In this document: positions 1-7,458 of the stretch, in pieces
How the letters are laid out: each line of letters starts with the position of its first letter
Position numbering within the stretch: position 1 is the first letter of the stretch
NCBI GenBank assembly: GCA_964640195.1
Contig: CAZXIC010000021.1
Coordinates: 1-16,132 of the forward strand
Direction of reading: 5' to 3'
DNA from: CAZXIC01 sp964640195
Lineage (GTDB): Archaea; Iainarchaeota; Iainarchaeia; Iainarchaeales; GCA-2688035
DNA length: 16,132 bases
The notes under the pieces: model-generated
Told to the model about the DNA's origin: nothing
Databases searched by the model: none
Seen by the model: the letters and a program-made list of their open reading frames with translations, nothing else
Translations under genes and position numbers: made by a program

Positions 1-1
1 T

Positions 2-3000
2 TACAGGGGCTGCAGCGCAGCCGATTGTAGCACAGCTGGCAATTGGATGACTGATTTGGGGGGCGGCAGCCAACAGACGCTTTATGCCGACGGAAATCGT
101 TACTTTCAGTATAAGGTTAGTTTTGACACCAACAAGCAGAGCTGGAACCCTTGGAGAAGCGGCAGTGCCGATAAGGGAAACTATGCGAAAATTCGTGACA
201 TGAACATTGTTTTCAGCCGCTATGTTGATTTGAATATTTGTAAAATAGACACTTGGCCGTTAAGCGGTGCTTTACCTGCTTTTTCTTATGCGCGGGATGC
301 TAACCTGACAATTGACTTTAATTTTTTCAATTGGGATGGCAATGTGAACCCTTTCTCTCTCGCTGTTGCAGACATAAACTACAGCGCGCAGAATACGCAG
401 GGAACCGGAACTGTAATAGTGGATGATTTGAACCTGCGTGCCGTTTGCACTGGTGGCGACTGGAATGTTAATGTTGCTAGCTGCACCTGGGACTGGAATA
501 TCAGTGGTGTTACCGACGGCAATTACTTTGTCTTGATTGATGTGGATGACAGCTGGGGCGACACTAATTTTGAGGCTTCTGCCAACAGCTTCATAGTTGA
601 CAATACAAATCCGCAGATTGATTTGAAGGCCCCTTTGGATGGCAGCACTGTTGCAGCAAAAACAGTCACATTCGACGTGAACAAGGTGACAGGCAGCGAT
701 GTTAACCTTGACAGCATCGCGGTTGGCATAAACGGCGCTACCTCCAGCGTGTTCGACAGGAGCGCGGACTGCACAGCAAGCGATGGAAACTATGTCTGCA
801 GTTACACTGAAACAGCTATTGCGAGTGGCAGCAACACGCTGGACATAAACGCAGGCGACATGACAGACAATATCGCCGACACAAACATAAGCACGTTCAC
901 ATATGCTCTGCCGCCCACAATAGAGATACTTGGCGATTTCAATGCTGACCCGTCAATTTCTCCTTTCGGTTTCATAAAAGGCGGCACTGACTATAACATC
1001 ATGTTCTCGATAACTGATGCTGACACCAACGCAGGGTCGTATTTGGTTGACGCAAACATTTCCATTGCCTGTGTAAAGGGAACTGGCATAAAAATTTTTG
1101 AGGACTTAAACCTTGTGACAGAGTTTGTTCACGACACAAACAATTTGAACCCCGGCTTTGACGTTAATTTTACCTGGGCAGACCACATAAGCATGCTCTA
1201 TTCTACCAATTCGCGGGGCCATCCTACCCAGGCAATTTCCAGCGGGTATATTGCACCACACCTGTGGTATGACTCTGCAACAAATAGAACATATATCTCG
1301 TGGATGCAGAGAATTTTTGCCAGTGGGCAGTACGGACTAAAAAACTTTGTCAGTTATTATGACCATGCAACAGGCATGATATCCGAATCAGTAAGTGGTG
1401 GAACTGACAACCCCATTCAGACTGACGCTCATTACCGCGCAGCCATGATTGTTACGAACAGTGGTTACATTTTGCTTGCTTGGTCAGGCGCTACTGTAAA
1501 CCGTTCTACCGCCCCCCACACATTGTCTTTTCCACAGTTAACCTCACCACTCCAATTTATATCTGCTATTGAAGTTATTGACCCGGTTACTTATCAGTTC
1601 AGGATTACTGTTGACGACCATGGGTATGACAATGGAAATGTTGTTTACATTTATAATGTTGAAGGCTTTCTTATTCCAATAGAGGGCCCTTATGAAATAT
1701 ACGGGGTAACCACTGATACTTTTGACATAACAGCGTCATTTTATGATGAGGGGGAGTATAGCAATCCTGGCGAGGGTGTTGCTTATGTTTTCACATCTTC
1801 TCCTACTACTGTATCCGTTGGCGAAGACATACATCTTTACAAGGTCGGCGACAGGATTTATTTGAGTGGGAAAGACCAAGAAGAGCTCAATATAGCTTAC
1901 TCTGATGATGAAGGCGAAACCTGGAGTACTGTAACAACCATTGCTGATTTGGGGGCGTATTATTGGGCATACCATGTTCTGGTCAATTCTTCAGATACAA
2001 GTAAGCTGAGGATAGTAATTAATGAAAGTGACCATACAGAATCCCCAGAAATTATTCATGAAACTTATTATATTGAAAGCGATGATGGAGATACTTTTAC
2101 AAACATTGATGGAAGTTACAGCCATACTGTTTCCACGCTCGGAGCATTAACAGGGGAAATTCTTTATGACAACTATTTGATAAAAGACTCTGGTCTTGCT
2201 CTTTGGGATGAAATTGTAAGTGCCAGCAGAGCACCGTCTGGCAGGATTTATTTTTTGATGGCAGAAGAAACTGTGGGCAGTTATCCGCACACACGGAGCC
2301 ATTATATTGAGTATTGGGACAATGGATGGCAGGAAAAGACAATCACTCCTTTTTCGGACGTCTCCGTGCCCGCAGCTGAGAGGTCATGGGACCATTGGGT
2401 AGGAGAGATATTTGCTTACGACAATAATACTGTTGATGTATTTGCTGTTCACCTGGTGGGCGATATCAGGGAACTGGAACGATGGCGGACGACAGATAAT
2501 GGCGATAATTGGACTAAGATAGAAGATTTAACGTCTGGTAGTGATTTCAATTATGGCTATACGCAAATAACAAAAAATGCTTCTCCGACTGCCCCCTGGA
2601 TGCTTGCTTCTACATATCGGAATAATGGGACCTCCTCAAGTGATGTGTTTATATGGATGGGGGAGTCTTATTCTGCAAACTGGGATTTCAACGCTTGCCT
2701 TATTCTTGATTTTAACAAGGGCGGGACCTTTTACACAGAGTATGCTGATTTCAATGTTTTGTTTGACAGCACGAAGCCGACGACTGCTTCTTTTGATTAT
2801 AATGCAGACTGGCGGTCCAATGACCAGAATGTTCACTTGCAGTGCTTCGACAATAATTCTGGGTGCAGTACTACAAAGTTCCGTGTTGACAGCGATGATT
2901 CCAATGAAGTGAGTTGGGGGGCATGGCAAACTTATGACACAAACATTTTCTTTGGGCAGGACGGCAATTGGGGCGTTGACTGGAATTCTACTGACAGGGC

Positions 3001-4480
3001 AGGGAATGTTGGTGATGAAAACATTTTCTATGTCCTGGTTGACAAAACAGCGCCTAGCACGGTTGAAAATGCAACAGTTGACGGGAACAACACTTGGCAG
3101 AACACGGATTCGAACATACAATTCAGCTGCAGCGACAACGGTGCAGGGTGCAGGAATTTCTATTACTCAGTTGATGACACAAACTACCAAAAAAGCTGGG
3201 GAGATGACACAAACATTGGAATAGAACTGGACACAGACGGAAACCATGAAATATTCTACTGGAGCGATGACGATACCGCTGGGATAGGGGACAACAATGA
3301 GGGTGCACGCCTTCTGTATGTTGCAGTAGACAAAACAAATCCAAGCGCGCCGGATGTTTCAGCGCCTTCTACAACCACATCAACAAGCGTTACGATAACT
3401 TACACAACGACAGATGCACTTAGCGGCATCAAAAAATACTGGGTGAGGGAGTTTGGCAATGAGTGGATAGACAACGGGGCAAACACATCTTATAAATTCA
3501 GCATTAGCAGCGGGGAAAGCCTGCCAACAATGCACACCTACTGCGTGAAAGTAATGGACAACTCGGACAACAACTCGGATGAGACGTGCGTTAACGTGAC
3601 TTTTGTGTCGGCAACCAGCCCCTCGGTTGCACCTGCGCCGGCAGCACCTCCCGGAGCGACGCCAGCCCCGCCTGCCAAAATTGAAAAAAGGCAGATACTG
3701 TCACTAGAAAGGGCATACGTGCCTTTGGAAGAAGCAGGCATTCCAGTGCTTGACCAGACGGAAAAGCAGGTTGAGCTGCAGAAAAAAAGGTTCGCGACAG
3801 CAAGCGAGCTGGCGATAAGGAGAAGCATTACTGGCTTTGCGCTCTTTGCCACAGAGGGAACAGTGGGTTATATGAACAAAGTGACACTGGAGGTTGAGAA
3901 CATAGGGGACAGGATGCTTATCGGCATTGAGCTAATTGAGGGGATACCGAAAGAGATTGTAAGGAACGCGGCACTCATTGAAAGCGAACACAGCTTCCAG
4001 GTAATCGAGCCTGACCCCATCGTCAGGTTTTTACTTGGTGACCTGTATCCCGGGCAGAAGAAAACAGCAGAGTATTCTTTCGACAGAAGCCTTAGACTGG
4101 GTGAAATAACAGCTGAGATGTTTGAAGCAATGGATGCCCCGACTGCATTGCTCCAGATGCAGCCAGATGACCTTTGCATGAAAGTGATGTGCAATGACTT
4201 CAATCCGTGCACACGGGACTATTGCGTTGAGGGCAGGTGCATTTACACCCAAATGGCTGAGGAAGCCAAGTGCGGCGCCAACAAGGTGTGCAGGCAGGGG
4301 CAGTGCGTGTCTGAGAAGTCGCTGGAAGCGGCAATGGTGCCTGTTACAGGGGCAACAAGGGCAGATGTGCTTGTGTTAGCCATATTTGCAGCTGCAGTTG
4401 CCCTTGGCTGGGGCGTACAGGCAACCGCAAGAAAATGGATGGAGAGGAAAAAGAAGGGAAGGGAGCAAGGGCATGAATAG
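2..4480 (+). CDS. Giant Ig-like/Asp-box surface protein, 5' end missing
   Basis: The reading frame is open to the left edge: codons 2-46 continue upstream of the first ATG at 47, so the N-terminus lies outside the window and more than 1,490 residues are visible. Counting from the ATG at 47, residues about 120-380 hold Ig-like repeats ending in VDNTNP-type motifs. Residues about 385-875 hold an Asp-box region with three S/T-x-D-x-G-x-T-W/F boxes near 619, 677 and 816, as in sialidase/BNR beta-propellers. Residues about 907-1190 hold two cysteine-pair Ig-like repeats and an FN3-like repeat, each starting VDKT. A Pro/Ala linker (about 1192-1212) leads to a globular module with eight cysteines (about 1375-1423), then one TM helix (about 1439-1458) and a Lys/Arg-rich tail. 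This predicts an extracellular protein anchored at its C-terminus. Its ligand is unknown. It overlaps the next gene by 8 nt. Confidence 0.9.
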   Translation, partial: YRGCSAADCSTAGNWMTDLGGGSQQTLYADGNRYFQYKVSFDTNKQSWNPWRSGSADKGNYAKIRDMNIVFSRYVDLNICKIDTWPLSGALPAFSYARDANLTIDFNFFNWDGNVNPFSLAVADINYSAQNTQGTGTVIVDDLNLRAVCTGGDWNVNVASCTWDWNISGVTDGNYFVLIDVDDSWGDTNFEASANSFIVDNTNPQIDLKAPLDGSTVAAKTVTFDVNKVTGSDVNLDSIAVGINGATSSVFDRSADCTASDGNYVCSYTETAIASGSNTLDINAGDMTDNIADTNISTFTYALPPTIEILGDFNADPSISPFGFIKGGTDYNIMFSITDADTNAGSYLVDANISIACVKGTGIKIFEDLNLVTEFVHDTNNLNPGFDVNFTWADHISMLYSTNSRGHPTQAISSGYIAPHLWYDSATNRTYISWMQRIFASGQYGLKNFVSYYDHATGMISESVSGGTDNPIQTDAHYRAAMIVTNSGYILLAWSGATVNRSTAPHTLSFPQLTSPLQFISAIEVIDPVTYQFRITVDDHGYDNGNVVYIYNVEGFLIPIEGPYEIYGVTTDTFDITASFYDEGEYSNPGEGVAYVFTSSPTTVSVGEDIHLYKVGDRIYLSGKDQEELNIAYSDDEGETWSTVTTIADLGAYYWAYHVLVNSSDTSKLRIVINESDHTESPEIIHETYYIESDDGDTFTNIDGSYSHTVSTLGALTGEILYDNYLIKDSGLALWDEIVSASRAPSGRIYFLMAEETVGSYPHTRSHYIEYWDNGWQEKTITPFSDVSVPAAERSWDHWVGEIFAYDNNTVDVFAVHLVGDIRELERWRTTDNGDNWTKIEDLTSGSDFNYGYTQITKNASPTAPWMLASTYRNNGTSSSDVFIWMGESYSANWDFNACLILDFNKGGTFYTEYADFNVLFDSTKPTTASFDYNADWRSNDQNVHLQCFDNNSGCSTTKFRVDSDDSNEVSWGAWQTYDTNIFFGQDGNWGVDWNSTDRAGNVGDENIFYVLVDKTAPSTVENATVDGNNTWQNTDSNIQFSCSDNGAGCRNFYYSVDDTNYQKSWGDDTNIGIELDTDGNHEIFYWSDDDTAGIGDNNEGARLLYVAVDKTNPSAPDVSAPSTTTSTSVTITYTTTDALSGIKKYWVREFGNEWIDNGANTSYKFSISSGESLPTMHTYCVKVMDNSDNNSDETCVNVTFVSATSPSVAPAPAAPPGATPAPPAKIEKRQILSLERAYVPLEEAGIPVLDQTEKQVELQKKRFATASELAIRRSITGFALFATEGTVGYMNKVTLEVENIGDRMLIGIELIEGIPKEIVRNAALIESEHSFQVIEPDPIVRFLLGDLYPGQKKTAEYSFDRSLRLGEITAEMFEAMDAPTALLQMQPDDLCMKVMCNDFNPCTRDYCVEGRCIYTQMAEEAKCGANKVCRQGQCVSEKSLEAAMVPVTGATRADVLVLAIFAAAVALGWGVQATARKWMERKKKGREQGHE

Positions 4481-5225
4481 GGCAGCTGCTGGTTTGCTGG
4501 CGCTTATGCTTTTGCTCTGCGCGCAGGCTGCCTACGCATACGTGCCACCCAGCAAAAACCTTGTAATAGTTGAGGTTGACGCAAACGGCGTGCCGGTTGA
4601 AAAGAAGGTTGCAGAGGAGGCAGACCTGTTTTTCAGCAGGGAGATGAAAACCATGGCATTGTTTGATGTTGGGGGGATAAGCAGTTATGAAGCAGTGTTT
4701 ACCCTGAACCTGCAGAACGTTTCCAAGGGGGCACTTGAAAACGTTTCTTTAATTGAAACAATCCCAAAGGAAATCGCTGCCAGTGCCTCAGCGATTGGAA
4801 GCGATGGAAACTTTATTGTCCTAGACCCTGACCCTGTAATCAAGTTTGCGCTGGGTACAATCAAAAAGGACGGCGTGAAAAGGGTGAACTACAGGATTAA
4901 ATTCAGCGAAGAGGAAATCGCAGGGGCTGAGGAATCCTTTCCAGACATGGACATCCCTGCTGCATTGATTGCGATTGGGGAGAATGACTGCACTGGCATC
5001 AGGTGCAATGACTTCAACCCGTGCACTATTGACCACTGCGCTGAAGGGATATGCGTTTATGATATTGCACAGGATGGCATGGCTTGCGGTGAAGGCATGG
5101 CCTGCGTGAGGGGAAAATGCGAAAAATTCAGGCATACAGGGCTGCTGTTTGCTGTTGGGGGTGTGATTATCGCAATCGTGCTGTTGAGCGTGCTGTTGAT
5201 TTACAAGAGAAGAAAACACAAGTAA
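4473..5225 (+). CDS. Small membrane-anchored surface protein with eight-cysteine module
   Basis: 250 residues. I chose the ATG at 4473 because GGGAG lies 7 nt upstream and a hydrophobic signal peptide follows at once (residues about 4-22, ending AQAAYA). The frame is open further upstream, but only as a shadow of the preceding gene. The mature part has a beta-rich domain, then the motif CNDFNPCTIDHC within an eight-cysteine segment (four possible disulfides), a TM helix (about 222-244) and the basic tail YKRRKHK. From the LIETIPKEI motif to the last cysteine it aligns with the C-terminal module of the upstream giant protein. The start codon overlaps the upstream stop (ATGAATAG), which suggests translational coupling. 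It may be a partner or anchor subunit of the giant protein. No enzymatic motif is visible. Confidence 0.88.
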   Translation: MNRAAAGLLALMLLLCAQAAYAYVPPSKNLVIVEVDANGVPVEKKVAEEADLFFSREMKTMALFDVGGISSYEAVFTLNLQNVSKGALENVSLIETIPKEIAASASAIGSDGNFIVLDPDPVIKFALGTIKKDGVKRVNYRIKFSEEEIAGAEESFPDMDIPAALIAIGENDCTGIRCNDFNPCTIDHCAEGICVYDIAQDGMACGEGMACVRGKCEKFRHTGLLFAVGGVIIAIVLLSVLLIYKRRKHK

Positions 5226-5290
5226 CGCAGGCAGGCCGTAATTTGCTTTCCTAATTCCAAGAGGACGGTTGGGTTAGCTTTTCAAATGGG

Positions 5291-5307
5291 GCGGTTTTAT
5301 ATACCGC
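5291..5307 (+). promoter_or_regulatory. Possible TATA box inside a small dyad
   Basis: TTTTATATA is flanked by the 5-bp inverted arms GCGGT and ACCGC. It looks like an archaeal TATA box, but no coding region follows on the plus strand. A start about 25 nt downstream would give a short transcript of about 90 nt ending in the terminator hairpin at 5373-5411. It could also be a relic or chance AT-rich sequence. Confidence 0.3.
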
Positions 5308-5372
5308 TTTGCACTTATTAATGAGCGGGTTTATCACCCCCGGATTCTGTAACAAGAAGGCAAAAAGGCAAA

Positions 5373-5411
5373 GGAGGAAAGTTTTAGCAAAAACTTTCCT
5401 CTCTATTTTTT
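5373..5411. terminator. Bidirectional hairpin terminator between convergent genes
   Basis: The arms GGAAAGTTTT (5376-5385) and AAAACTTTCC (5390-5399) are perfectly complementary around the loop AGCA. The stem extends by A-T and G-C pairs to 5374/5401, and a T6 run follows at 5406-5411. It sits between the convergent surface-protein and DUF192 genes. The A/T-rich inner stem would also give a U-rich stretch on the opposite strand, so it could serve both directions. Confidence 0.6.
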
Positions 5412-5424
5412 AAAACAATGCAGC

Positions 5425-5775
5425 TTACCACTGCAGTTCATTGCCCTGCTCTATCACGCTGCCTTTTCCGCACGGCAGCTCTATGATGTATTTGGCTGGC
5501 TTTTTCGGCATGTATGAGGGGGTGAAAGGCCGGAGGTTCCTTGCAATGTCCACAACCCTCTTTCCCCTATCCAAAAAAACAGCGTCAATTGGAAAGAAAA
5601 CAAAGAACATATGGATTGCTGCAGCAGGCCTGCTCTCCCTCGGCAGGGCAAAGACAAGCGCGTAGTCAAAGCTGGCAGCATTCTCAAACATAAGCCCCTT
5701 CAGCCTCTGCCAGGGCGTGCCCGCAACGCGCGTTTTTTCAATCACCTTCCTTTTCTTTGTTTGGTTGTAGAGCAT
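5425..5775 (-). CDS. DUF192 family protein
   Basis: 116 residues, a normal length for the DUF192 domain alone. Family hallmarks are visible: an N-terminal region ending in the conserved turn TPWQRLKGLMF (about 20-30), the core MFFVFFPIDAVFLDRGKRVVDI (about 56-77), then NLRPFTPSYMPKKPAKYIIELPCG and a final VIEQGNEL. Members form a small beta-barrel fold; many are secreted or lipoproteins, but this one has no signal peptide and is probably cytoplasmic. The biochemical role of the family is not established. The ATG at 5775 is 29 nt after the stop of the small upstream gene. A T8 run on the coding strand (5797-5790) in that gap could partly terminate transcription between the two. Confidence 0.88.
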   Translation of the reverse strand: MLYNQTKKRKVIEKTRVAGTPWQRLKGLMFENAASFDYALVFALPRESRPAAAIHMFFVFFPIDAVFLDRGKRVVDIARNLRPFTPSYMPKKPAKYIIELPCGKGSVIEQGNELQW

Positions 5776-5804
5776 TGTAAGGTCTTTCCAAAAAAAAGAA
5801 GTTT

Positions 5805-6005
5805 TCAGTGCCCTTCCCTCAAAAGCTTTAAAGAGGGCACTTTTATCTCCTCCAGAATCTGCTTTGTCCTCCGGGGGCTGACAGCCCTGTCCTCTTCCTT
5901 GATTTTTTTGCCCAGCTCGTCTATCTCGTGCATTCTCTGCTTTAGCTCCTCCACTATTTCCAGCATTTTTTCCTTTTTTTCATCACTCAATTTGTGCCCT
6001 GGCAT
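5805..6005 (-). CDS. Small charged helical protein, unknown function
   Basis: 66 residues starting at the ATG at 6005. GGTGA lies 4 nt upstream of it, so I prefer it to the TTG at 6017 in the same frame. The protein is rich in Lys and Glu, and residues about 8-42 have heptad-like spacing (MLEIVEELKQRMHEIDELGKKI), predicting an amphipathic helix or short coiled coil. It has no cysteine, TM segment or DNA-binding motif that I recognise. It is co-oriented with the DUF192 gene and is probably its first cistron. A TATA box at 6049-6057 read on the minus strand gives a leader of about 20 nt. The composition looks like a genuine protein, but the homologue family is not recognised. Confidence 0.6.
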   Translation of the reverse strand: MPGHKLSDEKKEKMLEIVEELKQRMHEIDELGKKIKEEDRAVSPRRTKQILEEIKVPSLKLLREGH

Positions 6006-6037
6006 CCTTTCACCCAAGCATCTTCTCCCAATATAAT

Positions 6038-6062
6038 AAGGCTTTCTCTTATAAAAAGCCTT
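6038..6062. promoter_or_regulatory. TATA box in a perfect 8-bp dyad
   Basis: AAGGCTTT (6038-6045) and AAAGCCTT (6055-6062) are perfect inverted arms around a 9-nt spacer, and the TATA element (CTTATAAAAA on plus, TTTTTATAAG on minus) lies across the spacer and right arm. On the minus strand it is correctly placed for the small gene starting at 6005. On the plus strand a start about 25 nt downstream falls at 6078, the beginning of the folded segment 6078-6184. The symmetry suggests either a bidirectional promoter or an operator where a dimeric regulator would block TBP. Confidence 0.5.
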
Positions 6063-6077
6063 TCCCTGTGCTGCCTA

Positions 6078-6184
6078 CACTTAAAGCCTTGGTTTGACGA
6101 TTGTGGGTGCAACCGAAACTTTTTAGTCGCAACGCCCTGCCCAAAGGGCAGCGGCTATTGTTACAATCATCAAACCTTAAAGTG
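6078..6184. ncRNA. Candidate structured RNA between divergent genes
   Basis: A long-range stem joins GGTTTGACGATTGT (6091-6104) to ACAATCATCAAACC (6163-6176), 14 bp with one mismatch. Past a bulge it continues through CACTTAAAG (6078-6086) pairing with most of TTAAAGTG (6177-6184). Inside is a strong hairpin, CTGCCC-AAA-GGGCAG (6137-6151), extendable by three pairs with one bulged C, and a weaker pairing of GCAAC with GTCGC. The fold resembles a multi-branched RNA of about 107 nt. A TATA box lies about 25 nt upstream on the plus strand and a T6 run at 6196-6201 could end the transcript. No protein frame explains it and it fits no RNA family I recognise. It could also be a uppS leader element or a MITE-like insertion. 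The strand is undecided. Confidence 0.35.
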
Positions 6185-6260
6185 CAAAACAGTAATTTTT
6201 TAAACAAGTAAGAGCAATTATAGAATAATAAAATCTCAAATAAAAGCCGCTGGCAGGGGC

Positions 6261-6989
6261 TTGTATTCTCTCTTGAAAAGGGGGGCGCTACACGTGGTTT
6301 CTTCGATTGCATTCATTCCTGACGGAAACAGGCGCTATGCGAGAAATGCAGGCATAAACTTCCTGCAGGCATACCAGGCTGGAACGAGGAAAGCCTGGGA
6401 TGTGATGCGCTGGCTGGAATCATATCCGAACATCAAGCAGGGCACTTTCTGGATGCTGTCGCTTGAAAACATGCATAAGAGGAAATCAGAGTTGGGCGTC
6501 TTGTTCAAGATTTTTGACAGGGAACTGGACAAGGTCAAGGAAAGCGGGTTCTTTGAGGAAAAGCGGATAAGGCTGCGCTTCTTTGGGAAGCTCAGCATAT
6601 TCCCAAAAAAACTGCTGCAGAAAATAGAGGAAGCGGAAACGCTCACACAGCGCTTCAAGAGAAGGACAATCAACCTGGCGCTTGGATACAGCGGCAGGGA
6701 AGAGATTGTTGACGCAGCGAAAAGCCTGGCGCTTGATGTCAAAAAGAACCGCATTGAACCCAAATCAATCAACGAAGGCACTTTCAGGAAATACCTCTAC
6801 GCTGCATTGCCAGACCCTGACCTGATAATAAGGACAAGCGGTACAATGCGCCTGTCTGGGTTCATGCCATTCCAAAGCGCTTACAGCGAACTCTACTTCT
6901 GCGAACACTACTGGCCTGAGTTCACAAGGCAGGACTTAAGTAAAGCAATTGACTGCTTTGAGCAAAGGCACAGGAACTTTGGGAAGTAG
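6261..6989 (+). CDS. uppS: Cis-prenyltransferase (polyprenyl diphosphate synthase, UppS family)
   Basis: Condenses isopentenyl diphosphate onto an allylic diphosphate to build the long cis-polyprenyl diphosphate that becomes the lipid carrier (dolichol type in archaea) for surface glycan assembly. Visible family motifs, numbered from the TTG at 6261, are IPDGNRR with the essential Asp21, LSLEN (67-70 region), GYSGREEIVDA (142-152), PDPDLIIRTSG (184-194), RLSGF (197-201) and SAYSELYF (206-213), which carries the metal-binding Glu of the family. At 242 residues the length is normal. The start is uncertain: the TTG at 6261 has GGGG just upstream, while the GTG at 6294 follows a G6 run by 8 nt and would still include the whole catalytic core. 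The canonical RTSGE is RTSGT here. The small TM protein gene follows 28 nt downstream. Confidence 0.93.
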   Translation: MYSLLKRGALHVVSSIAFIPDGNRRYARNAGINFLQAYQAGTRKAWDVMRWLESYPNIKQGTFWMLSLENMHKRKSELGVLFKIFDRELDKVKESGFFEEKRIRLRFFGKLSIFPKKLLQKIEEAETLTQRFKRRTINLALGYSGREEIVDAAKSLALDVKKNRIEPKSINEGTFRKYLYAALPDPDLIIRTSGTMRLSGFMPFQSAYSELYFCEHYWPEFTRQDLSKAIDCFEQRHRNFGK

Positions 6990-7017
6990 CATTGCGCTGC
7001 CCGCTAACCTGTTAGGG

Positions 7018-7242
7018 ATGAAAATGAACTGGCAGAAAATATTTGCTTTAGGCGTTGTACTTTACCTTGCCCTGGCCCTTCCAATGTACTACTTGAATGA
7101 GGAAGCAGTTGAAAAATGCAGGCCTGCCTGCAGCAAAGAGGGCTTTGACGAGGTCATCGGCGCAACCCACAGCTCCCAGGGCGTGCAATGCAGGTGCTTT
7201 AACACGATAAGCACCAAAGAGAGATACGTTACAGTAGGCTGA
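7018..7242 (+). CDS. Small single-TM cysteine protein, unknown
   Basis: 74 residues from the ATG at 7018; the ATG at 7024 is an alternative with GGGATG just upstream. One hydrophobic helix (about 8-26, FALGVVLYLALALPMYYL) is followed by a short domain with four cysteines arranged C-x3-C and C-x-C near 37, 41, 60 and 62. The topology is probably one membrane anchor with a small outside, disulfide-bonded or metal-binding domain. It starts 28 nt after uppS on the same strand, so it is probably co-transcribed. I do not recognise a family and make no functional claim. Confidence 0.6.
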   Translation: MKMNWQKIFALGVVLYLALALPMYYLNEEAVEKCRPACSKEGFDEVIGATHSSQGVQCRCFNTISTKERYVTVG

Positions 7243-7261
7243 GCAGGAAACACCAAAACCT

Positions 7262-7283
7262 TGCTTTATTTATTTCTTTTTTT
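7262..7283 (+). terminator. Oligo-T terminator after the uppS unit
   Basis: Several T-runs lie 20-40 nt after the stop at 7242, ending in T7 at 7277-7283. There is no stem-loop. Archaeal RNA polymerase terminates at such T-rich tracts, so this is a plausible end for the uppS transcript. Confidence 0.45.
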
Positions 7284-7290
7284 AATTAAT

Positions 7291-7301
7291 TTATTATATT
7301 A
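7291..7301 (+). promoter_or_regulatory. Probable TATA box of the tRNA region
   Basis: TTATTATATTA lies in an AT-rich tract just upstream of the first AGCCCCG unit at 7314. It is the only convincing TATA element I see upstream of the tRNA: the 40 nt directly before 7461 contain none. If it drives the tRNA, the primary transcript has an unusually long leader of about 140 nt containing two hairpin elements. Confidence 0.4.
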
Positions 7302-7313
7302 AATCATTTAACT

Positions 7314-7379
7314 AGCCCCGTGTCTAGCAGCCTTTTTTCCTGCGGGAAAAAAGCCTGGGGAAAAAACAGACGGCGGGGC
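7314..7379 (+). repeat. tRNA-end hairpin element 1
   Basis: It begins AGCCCCGTGTCTAGCAGCC, matching the first 20 nt of the nearby tRNA-Gln except for one missing A and one substitution. It then departs into homopolymer-rich sequence. Its end closes it as a hairpin: GCCCCG (7315-7320) pairs with CGGGGC (7374-7379), and GTCT (7322-7325) with AGAC (7368-7371). An inner hairpin CTTTTTTCC-TGCG-GGAAAAAAG (7332-7353) fills the middle. It lacks anticodon and T arms, so it is not a functional tRNA. Confidence 0.6.
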
Positions 7380-7397
7380 GACGAGCATCGGCAATAC

Positions 7398-7458
7398 AGC
7401 CCTGTAGTCTAGAAACCTTTTTTTAAAAAGGTTTGTGAAAAGAATAGACTACATAGCT
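7398..7458 (+). repeat. tRNA-end hairpin element 2
   Basis: It starts AGCCCTGTAGTCTAG, 14 of 15 identical to the tRNA-Gln 5' end; with the preceding TAC the repeat covers 18 bp (7395-7412 against 7458-7475, one mismatch), 63 nt apart. The element is closed by TGTAGTCTA (7403-7411) pairing with TAGACTACA (7445-7453), plus AGC with GCT at the outer ends. The inner hairpin is AAACCTTTT (7413-7421) with AAAAGGTTT (7426-7434). Its right end abuts the tRNA. Confidence 0.6.

Noticed and set aside
2636..3121. A 161-codon minus-strand frame inside the giant protein gene
   Set aside because: It is a shadow frame of a well-supported coding region, with no ribosome site and no plausible domain.
7314..7379. 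Element 1 as a split or intron-bearing tRNA half
   Set aside because: A complete tRNA-Gln lies 150 nt downstream. The element closes on itself and has no bulge-helix-bulge motif that I can see and no matching 3' half.
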